Assembly: GCF_007971025.1 (NCBI RefSeq) | Contig: NZ_CP042436.1 | Span: 3,162,001-3,226,000, forward strand | Direction of reading: 5' to 3' | Length of the DNA stretch: 64,000 bases | Source of the DNA: Mucilaginibacter ginsenosidivorans | Lineage (GTDB): Bacteria > Bacteroidota > Bacteroidia > Sphingobacteriales > Sphingobacteriaceae | Part shown: positions 58,185 to 64,000 of the stretch, piece after piece | Layout: every line of letters begins with the position of its first letter | How positions within the stretch are numbered: position 1 is the stretch's first letter | Program-made: the position numbers and the translations under genes | The notes under the pieces: generated by a model | Databases searched by the model: none | Told to the model about the DNA's origin: nothing | The model's input: the letters and a program-made list of their open reading frames with translations, nothing else

Positions 58185-59792
58185 TTACTCTGCATCCTCC
58201 TCAAGCCGCTCTTCTTCCAGGTCGAGCCGCCGTTCTATCAGGCGGATGATATCGTCGTCATAATGGTCCTTACGCCGGAAGGTGTGGAGTTCGCGCCGCT
58301 GATGTTCGGTAACCAGCACCATTATCTTTTTGTAATGTTTGGTGAGTTTGCCCAGCAAGCCCCGCTTATCGTCCTGTGTATCCGCATCCTTGTACAGATC
58401 GCTTTTGCATTCGAGCAGGTCGAGCCGGTTTTTCAGCAGCCTGTTCTTTTTTATGTCGTCCGCGTAGTTTTCCTTCATAAAGCCGATGGCTTCTCTTTGT
58501 AACTGGATCTCAATTTCTACTATCTGTTGCTCATCGGTCTTAGCTTCTGAAAAATATTCGGGTTTTACTTTGCGGACTATCCACGGCAGCGCCAGGCCCT
58601 GGCCGACAAGGGTAATGACGATGGCGACAAAAGTGATGAACAGGATAAGGTTGCGATAAGGGAAAACCTGCCCGTTAGACATTGTCAGGGGTATAGCCAG
58701 CGCCGATGCCAGCGACACCACGCCACGCATACCCGCCCATCCCACAATAAAGGGATTTCGCCACCCGGGCCGGCTCTGTGCCACAGTTATATAGCGGCTG
58801 ATGAAGGTGGTAAATATGCCGGAAAACCACCCGGCTGCCATCCGCACGACAATGATAACGAAGGTTATAATAAGCGCTATTTTGAGCGCCCCGGCAACTG
58901 ACATGCTGCTGATGCCCTCCATAATAACCGGCAATTGCAGGCCGATGAGGAAGAACAGCACAGCATTCAGAATAAACACAATGGCCGGCCAGATGGCATT
59001 TGCTTTGAGACGGCTGGTATGGGAAAATACAAAATGATTCTGGTACGAAATGTATAACCCTCCGCTTACCACAGCCAGTACGCCTGACGAATGCAGCCCT
59101 TCAGCCGTAAGGTAAATGAGGTAGGGCAACACGAAAGACAAAGCGACATCGAGGTTAGCCGTGGTGGGCATCCATTTGTAAATGGCATAAAATATCAGAC
59201 CGAACACAACTCCGATGGCAACACCTGAAACGCTGACAAAAAGAAAACCCGTTACGGCCTGGTGAAAAGCAAAATTGCTGGAGCTGATAGCGATAAGCGC
59301 AAACCGGAAAATAGTTAAGCTGGTGGCATCATTTAACAAACTTTCGCCTTCCAGTATCGACACGATTGCCTTTGGCATCCTGATATACCGGAGTACGGCT
59401 GATGCCGCAGCGGCGTCGGGAGGAGAGATGATGGCGCCCAGCAGGAAGCCTTCGGCCCAGGTAAATCCCGGTATGAGCCAGCGGGCCACAAACGCTACTG
59501 CTGTGGCAGTAAGCAACACAAACCCAATGGCCATTACGGTGACAATACGCCGCCACTTCCAGAGGGCCTTTAACGAGATATTCTGGGCCGCATCGTAAAG
59601 AATAGGAGGCAGGATGATAAGGAACACCAGGTCGGGGTCTATTGGTATAATGGGCACCCACGGCAAAAAACCAAGCAGCAGCCCGGCCAGCGCCAGGAAA
59701 ATAGGATAGGCAATGCGCAGCTTACGCGCTACGACGGCCAGTAACGAAACAGAAAAGATGAGCCCAAGGCATAGCAGTAGTATTTCGTGCAT
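58185..59792 (-). CDS. Na+/H+ antiporter, CPA1 type
   Basis: A 535-residue membrane protein with about 12 helices and a cytosolic C-terminal tail of about 120 residues (charged, EERLEEDAE end). The ion-site region shows SPPDAAAA, the SPPD variant of the TDP/ND site in YjcE-type CPA1 exchangers, and PPILYDAAQNISLKALWKWRR. It exchanges Na+ or K+ for H+. Start MHEILLL at 59792 is preferred to the MCMHE alternative at 59798. It is same-strand but 50 bp from the amine oxidase gene. Confidence 0.93.
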   Translation of the reverse strand: MHEILLLCLGLIFSVSLLAVVARKLRIAYPIFLALAGLLLGFLPWVPIIPIDPDLVFLIILPPILYDAAQNISLKALWKWRRIVTVMAIGFVLLTATAVAFVARWLIPGFTWAEGFLLGAIISPPDAAAASAVLRYIRMPKAIVSILEGESLLNDATSLTIFRFALIAISSSNFAFHQAVTGFLFVSVSGVAIGVVFGLIFYAIYKWMPTTANLDVALSFVLPYLIYLTAEGLHSSGVLAVVSGGLYISYQNHFVFSHTSRLKANAIWPAIVFILNAVLFFLIGLQLPVIMEGISSMSVAGALKIALIITFVIIVVRMAAGWFSGIFTTFISRYITVAQSRPGWRNPFIVGWAGMRGVVSLASALAIPLTMSNGQVFPYRNLILFITFVAIVITLVGQGLALPWIVRKVKPEYFSEAKTDEQQIVEIEIQLQREAIGFMKENYADDIKKNRLLKNRLDLLECKSDLYKDADTQDDKRGLLGKLTKHYKKIMVLVTEHQRRELHTFRRKDHYDDDIIRLIERRLDLEEERLEEDAE

Positions 59793-59838
59793 GCACAAGT
59801 TTACCGAAATGTCTCCAAAAAACCTTGCCTCGTCGTTA

Positions 59839-61023
59839 TTACGCGGTGTTTTTTTTCAGGGTGATGACGGTTATTTCGGGCCATATTCCCAGCCTGCCTT
59901 TGAAACCAAGAAATCCGAATCCCCTGTTCACATACAGGTACTTTCCGTTCCGTTCGTACAAGCCGGCCCATTGCGGGTACATGTATTTCACCGGGCTCCA
60001 CTGAAAGCCGAACAATTCAATACCAAACTGCATACCGTGTGTATGCCCGGCCAGGGCAAGGTTGATGTGTTTTTCGTGTTCCAGTGTTTTAGCCTCCCAG
60101 TGCGATGGGTCGTGCGACATCAGTATCTTGAAATCATCATCGGCTACGTTGGCCGTCGCCTTGCCCAGGCTGCCGTATTTGTGAAAGCCGCCCTTTCCCC
60201 AATTCTCTACGCCGATCAGCCTGATGTCCTGCCCGTCTTTATTGATCGCAACGGAATCATTCAGCAAAAGCTCAAAACCGATCTCTTTATGCACGGATTT
60301 CAGGTCGCGCAGGTTGGCAGCCTGGGCGGCTTCACTTTCCCAGCGGGTATAGTCGCCGTAGTCGTGATTGCCCAATACGGAATATTTGCCATAGGGCGCC
60401 TGTAGTTTGGCAAAGGTGTCCTTCCATGGGTCCATTTCGCTGGCCTTGTTATTCACCAGGTCGCCTGTGAAAAGGATCATATCGCTATTTTGCTTATTCA
60501 CCAGGCTGATGCCTTTTTCCACACCCTTCCGGCTGGTAAAGCTACCCGCATGAATGTCCGAAAGCTGTGTTAAGGTAAAGCCGTCAAAAGCGTCGGGCAG
60601 ATCGGGGAATTTCAACGTAATGCGGTGTACCTTGTAGCGGTGCCGCCCGCCTGTCATGCCGTACATCAGGCTGAAGAACGGAACTGCCGCTACAAACATG
60701 GCCAGCTCGCTAACCCACGTGCTTCTTGGCGGGAAGTGCCTGAACAGCCGTGTTATATCTTCGCCCAGCAAAACAGGGAGAGCAAATATTTTCGGCACAA
60801 AAACCAGCAAAGTTAAAGCCATCAGCGCTGCAATGAGCCTTTGCGATCGTTCGCCGCCCCTGCCCCTCGTGACCAGGTAAACAAAGCCGAATGCGATCAG
60901 TAAGTCTATGAGCCAATAGGCGGTTAAAACAAATTCGTTTGAAGTGAGGGTCCTTACGGCCTGGAAAAAGTAAATATCGCTGGCGATCCATGCCAGCAAA
61001 ATAAATGGTAGTCTGCGTTTCAT
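59839..61023 (-). CDS. Membrane-anchored metallophosphoesterase
   Basis: A 394-residue protein. The first 130 residues have four hydrophobic segments, then a calcineurin-like phosphoesterase domain with the complete motif set: QLSDIHAGSF, FTGDLVNN, LGNHDYGDY, SHDPSHW and GHTHGMQFG. It is of the YkuE-type, predicted to act outside the cytosol on phosphoesters such as phospholipid headgroups; the substrate is not determined. The gene stands alone between the antiporter and the barrel protein gene. Confidence 0.93.
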   Translation of the reverse strand: MKRRLPFILLAWIASDIYFFQAVRTLTSNEFVLTAYWLIDLLIAFGFVYLVTRGRGGERSQRLIAALMALTLLVFVPKIFALPVLLGEDITRLFRHFPPRSTWVSELAMFVAAVPFFSLMYGMTGGRHRYKVHRITLKFPDLPDAFDGFTLTQLSDIHAGSFTSRKGVEKGISLVNKQNSDMILFTGDLVNNKASEMDPWKDTFAKLQAPYGKYSVLGNHDYGDYTRWESEAAQAANLRDLKSVHKEIGFELLLNDSVAINKDGQDIRLIGVENWGKGGFHKYGSLGKATANVADDDFKILMSHDPSHWEAKTLEHEKHINLALAGHTHGMQFGIELFGFQWSPVKYMYPQWAGLYERNGKYLYVNRGFGFLGFKGRLGIWPEITVITLKKNTA

Positions 61024-61108
61024 CTACCTTATAAAGACGGATGGGGGACAAAAAGATTTTAAAATTTTTTTCCGGGGATTAGAATTGGGCAAAATTACCG
61101 CTGGCCGG

Positions 61109-62023
61109 CTACCATGCTATTGAATATTGCAGGTTGACCACCAGGTCGCGCGTCAGCCCATCCGGGCGTATCCTGCGTACAGCAAAAGGCGTAGCGGCAA
61201 TTATCTCGAGCGAGCTTTTGTTTCTGAAGGTTTTTACCGCTGTCAGCGCGCCGTTGATGGTGATCCCTTTTGAACCGTCGATCGCCTGCCGGACACCCGA
61301 CCTGTCCTCGTACGTATCCCTCCCTAAATGATAAACACCCAACACATTTGGCTTCAGCATAAACGAGCTGTTAAGCCTGATGTAATAGCCAACCCTCCCC
61401 AATACATCGCTGTTGCGCCTGAAATTGTTTGTAGGGGCGAACTTAGCGGTACGCGGATCGGTATAGTCGTCCGGGAAAAACGTGCTTTTGTTATGCTGAT
61501 AAACGGGTACCTGCAAGCCGGCATCAAATTCCCATGTTTGATGGACGATATAATTAACCCCGCCGATAACATCGTAAGTGCCTATACTTGACTGGTAATC
61601 CAGGGAAAGCGGCATGCCTGCACTGTTTTTATCGTTTGATGATGTAAGCGGTATTTTAATGCCGCCAATGAAATTGACAGTGTTCCCCGAGGCTGTTTTG
61701 GACGAATAGGTTACATTGCCATACAGATCGCCGGCGTCAAACACGCTGCCCAAAAAGCCTGTAGCATAGGTTGCGGTTATTTTGGCTGAATACGAAAAAT
61801 GTTCGTTAGGCTTTACGCCATACTCAAGGTAAGGGTTTATTGTACTGGTGCTGCCTTCGCCCAGTCCATAGCTGCTCCCGATGCTTAGGGTATGGCGTGC
61901 CGGGCTTTCGGTATAGTTTTTCAATACGCCAAGACTACAAAAACCAGCGTCGCTGCAGCCCTGTGCATAGCCCTGCGTTACTGTTAACGCCGACAGTGCG
62001 AGCACAATTAAATACTTCATCAC
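61109..62023 (-). CDS. Outer-membrane beta-barrel protein
   Basis: A 304-residue exported protein with a signal peptide (YLIVLALSALTVTQGYAQG). The mature part is almost entirely alternating strands (GIKIPLTSSN, DVIGGVNYIVHQTWEFDAGLQVPVYQ, GALTAVKTFRNKSSLEIIAATPF) ending VVNLQYSIAW with a C-terminal aromatic residue. This matches a beta-barrel channel or porin of a type common in Bacteroidota. Its ATG shares a base with the stop of the DM13 gene upstream, so the two are coupled. Confidence 0.85.
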   Translation of the reverse strand: MMKYLIVLALSALTVTQGYAQGCSDAGFCSLGVLKNYTESPARHTLSIGSSYGLGEGSTSTINPYLEYGVKPNEHFSYSAKITATYATGFLGSVFDAGDLYGNVTYSSKTASGNTVNFIGGIKIPLTSSNDKNSAGMPLSLDYQSSIGTYDVIGGVNYIVHQTWEFDAGLQVPVYQHNKSTFFPDDYTDPRTAKFAPTNNFRRNSDVLGRVGYYIRLNSSFMLKPNVLGVYHLGRDTYEDRSGVRQAIDGSKGITINGALTAVKTFRNKSSLEIIAATPFAVRRIRPDGLTRDLVVNLQYSIAW

Positions 62024-62463
62024 TAATTGGTTAATTTCGCGTAGCCGTATAACGACCTGTATTGCTCGCAGTAAATGAGCACATACTGGTAATCATTGAT
62101 ATTGACCGAAGACGGAACATCATACAACTGGTCGCCCATGGTTGATTTGAGCGAACCCAGGCTTACGAAATTAATGGGGTTGATCTCCTTGCTGAGGTAA
62201 ACCTTTAATGCGGGACCGTTTGACGACTTGAAATCAACCAGTGCCACCTCGTACAGGCCGTTGGTAGAATATATTTTGACATTGCCCGAAACACCCTCCG
62301 AGGCCGACCGGCTGATAAAGCCGCCGCCATCTTTTTCCAGTGTGGATAAAGTGGTGTCGACTTTCTCTTCTAATTTTACGGTAGGAGCCAGCGTTGGGGC
62401 GCTGTGTTTTTTGCACGAAGCAAATGCCACTACGAGCAGGATAACGGCTGCATAATATCTCAT
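62023..62463 (-). CDS. DM13-domain lipoprotein
   Basis: A 146-residue lipoprotein with signal MRYYAAVILLVVAFASC (lipobox FASC, Cys17) and a DM13 domain (about 45-140: VSGNVKIYSTNGLYEVALVDFKSSNGPALKVYLS). The DM13 fold has a conserved cysteine in some members; here a Cys in YVLIYCEQYRSLYGYA near the C-terminus could fill that role, and a redox function has been proposed for the domain. It is coupled to the barrel protein gene by TAATG/ATGA-type overlap at 62023. Confidence 0.88.
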   Translation of the reverse strand: MRYYAAVILLVVAFASCKKHSAPTLAPTVKLEEKVDTTLSTLEKDGGGFISRSASEGVSGNVKIYSTNGLYEVALVDFKSSNGPALKVYLSKEINPINFVSLGSLKSTMGDQLYDVPSSVNINDYQYVLIYCEQYRSLYGYAKLTN

Positions 62464-62689
62464 AACTGATCTCGTTTTATTGCTTGGTCGGCCGGCGGCG
62501 AGAAACCTTACATAAAAGGTTTATTTAAATTATAATATCGGCGGTTACAAGCATAAGCGCCGCATAAAAGGTCGGGACGCAAACTTAACCGGTTATTTTT
62601 TTGTATAAAAAATCATTAACAGGTAAAACTTTAATCCCCAAGCGGGGTTGCTAATTAAAATATTTATTTTCCGGCCCCTGATACTATTT

Positions 62690-63046
62690 ATGCGAAAAAA
62701 AATATTAATCGTAGACGATGATCATGATATCCTGGAAGTATTGCAGCATATTGCTGTATCGCAGGGTGTTGAGCCAGTAGCGAAAGATTCGCATGTAACG
62801 CTTGCTGAGATCGAAGAGCTCGATCCGGCACTGATACTGCTTGACCATATGCTGCCTATTATTTCGGGCGGCGACATTTGCCGCCAGATAAAAAGCCATG
62901 CATCTATTAAACATATCCCGGTAGTATTGATATCGGCGGTGGTGAACTTGTCCCAACTGGCTGCCATGTGCGGTGCCGACTTTTTTCTTTCAAAGCCATT
63001 TGACCTGGAGGAGTTGACGGGCCTGATCAGATCGTACGCGGGGTGA
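62690..63046 (+). CDS. Single-domain response regulator
   Basis: A 118-residue CheY-type receiver: IVDDDHDILE (acidic pocket), phosphoacceptor Asp in LILLDHMLP, Thr/Ser in VVLISAV and Lys in FLSKPFDLEEL. No output domain follows, so it acts by binding a partner or as a phosphorelay shuttle. ATG at 62690 (MRKKILIVDDD) is preferred over the upstream TTG at 62648. It stands alone; its kinase is not in the window. It converges on the permease gene. Confidence 0.93.
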   Translation: MRKKILIVDDDHDILEVLQHIAVSQGVEPVAKDSHVTLAEIEELDPALILLDHMLPIISGGDICRQIKSHASIKHIPVVLISAVVNLSQLAAMCGADFFLSKPFDLEELTGLIRSYAG

Positions 63047-63050
63047 TTTA

Positions 63051-64000
63051 CTACTCTCCCCGCAAACTATCCACCGGTTTTGCCATTGCCGCTTTAACTG
63101 ATTGAAAGCTGATGGTTGCAAAAGCAATGATGATTGTGCCGGTAGCTGCCGATGCCACAGCCCACCACGGTATATTTTGCCGGTAAGCAAAACTTTGCAG
63201 CCATTGATGCATTACCCACCAAGCTAAAGGCACACTGATAAATATGGCGATCAAAACTAACCTGATAAAATCTTTGGAGAGCAGGGACACTAATGTGGAT
63301 ACATTGGCACCCAAAACTTTGCGGATGCTAATTTCGCGCCGGCGCTGTTCGGCTGCGTAAGCTGCCAGGGCAAACAAACCCAAACAGGCTATACCGAGCG
63401 CAAGGGCCGTAAAAATAAAAAAGAGTTTCTCCATACGTTGCTCGTTGCTGTACATGGCGTTAAAATCATCGTCCATAAATGAATATTCAAATTGCTGACC
63501 CGGGGCAAGTGTTTTCCATTTATTTTCAATGCGTTCCATTAGCTGCGGCAAATTCCCGGTTTGCAATTTTACATTTAGCGATGCCATCCAGTCGGGCGCC
63601 ATCACCATAGCCAGCGGCGTAACATTATCGCGCAGCGAAGAAAAGTTGAAATCCTTTACCACGCCGATGATACGATAGCGTTTGTTTACCAGGGCTGTCG
63701 GATCGCCTTTATAACCTAATTTTTTTGCTGCGGTCTGGTTAATGATCATGGCCGATGAATCGGACAGGAACTTATCCGAAAAATTCCGGCCTTCGGTCAG
63801 CTGCATGCCCATGGTGTTCAGGTAGTTCTCGTCCACCGTCCACAATTCGGATTGCACCGAACTGCCGGAGGAGAGGCTAAGCTGGTTTGGCCAGCGATTG
63901 ACGCCGGTAGGTAAAAAACTGCTTAACGAAGCGTTGATCACCCCCGGCAGGTGCTTCATCTCCTGCCGCAGCGTATTGGGGTTACTTACGGCGTTCGCAT
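63051..64000 (-). CDS. ABC-transporter permease, MacB/FtsX type, 5' truncated
   Basis: The frame is open to the window end, so the N-terminus is missing; the ATG at 63959 is probably internal. Visible: a MacB_PCD-like extracellular part with NYLNTMGMQLTEGRNFSDKF and NQTAAKKLGYKG, then an FtsX domain with three or four helices, FFIFTALALGIACLGLFALAAYAAEQRRREISIRKVLGA being its signature. These Bacteroidota permeases (about 790 residues) carry two FtsX domains; the window shows the second half. They work with an MacB-type ATPase in export or stress signalling. Confidence 0.92.
   Translation of the reverse strand, partial: ANAVSNPNTLRQEMKHLPGVINASLSSFLPTGVNRWPNQLSLSSGSSVQSELWTVDENYLNTMGMQLTEGRNFSDKFLSDSSAMIINQTAAKKLGYKGDPTALVNKRYRIIGVVKDFNFSSLRDNVTPLAMVMAPDWMASLNVKLQTGNLPQLMERIENKWKTLAPGQQFEYSFMDDDFNAMYSNEQRMEKLFFIFTALALGIACLGLFALAAYAAEQRRREISIRKVLGANVSTLVSLLSKDFIRLVLIAIFISVPLAWWVMHQWLQSFAYRQNIPWWAVASAATGTIIIAFATISFQSVKAAMAKPVDSLRGE

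Overview
The window looks like chromosome from a member of the Bacteroidota, most likely family Sphingobacteriaceae (Mucilaginibacter- or Pedobacter-like). Signs seen in the sequence: promoters of the TTTG-N18-20-TAnnTTTG type, almost no Shine-Dalgarno sites, a tmRNA coding the tag GENNYALAA, RNA genes without an encoded CCA, a fused alpha/beta E1 2-oxoacid dehydrogenase, a DAHP synthase-chorismate mutase fusion, and families common in this phylum (DUF1573, MG2-type cell-surface protein, DinB proteins, FG-GAP/ASPIC protein). The genus is an inference; no rRNA or marker alignment was possible.

Layout. 0-8.4 kb is accessory-like: a truncated esterase, an LLM-type flavin oxidoreductase, then a segment bounded by REP-like repeats that carries a GHKL-ATPase/PD-(D/E)XK nuclease-like protein and a REP-associated tyrosine transposase, then an unknown protein, an HTH protein set among repeats, and ssrA (tmRNA). 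8.4-24.3 kb is mostly housekeeping: PLP aminotransferase, DUF1573 protein, E1 dehydrogenase, nitroreductase, two L,D-transpeptidases, an MG2-type surface protein, SDR plus AraC regulator, HAD and MFS genes. 24.4-31.9 kb is an aromatic amino-acid block on the minus strand (aroC, aroA, DAHP synthase/chorismate mutase, pheA, aroB, S4 protein), interrupted between pheA and aroB by a dinB gene and a RelE-type toxin-antitoxin pair that sits between two copies of the dinB 3' end. 32-35.4 kb holds proline dehydrogenase, DinB, HAD and a YncE-like propeller.

35.6-42 kb follows a tRNA with anticodon CAU. About 105 bp starting in the tRNA 3' end are repeated 6.2 kb downstream; between the copies lie an alpha/beta hydrolase with a TetR regulator, a GNAT enzyme, and an operon of a P460-type cytochrome, a lipoprotein, a LytS-type kinase and a LytTR regulator. 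42.2-49.9 kb holds the most unusual set: a 1195-residue TPR/FG-GAP/ASPIC protein facing a tightly coupled minus-strand operon of an asparagine-synthetase-like enzyme, an RaSEA/Elp3-like radical SAM enzyme and a flavin-dependent halogenase-like protein, with a possible 54-residue peptide gene just upstream. I read this as a candidate biosynthetic or macromolecule-modifying system of unknown product. 49.9-64 kb returns to ordinary genes: MarC, SMP-30, FAD-linked oxidase, PRC-barrel, cytochrome c with a Tat-exported amine oxidase, Na+/H+ antiporter, metallophosphoesterase, barrel protein plus DM13 lipoprotein, a response regulator and a truncated FtsX-type permease.

A recurring theme is intergenic inverted repeats built from short reiterated words (GAAAGC, GTGAATAGT, TTACGT, GAGAT, ATTGAATT). 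Such sequence also supplies the C-terminus of the aminotransferase and what looks like an in-frame insertion in AroA.
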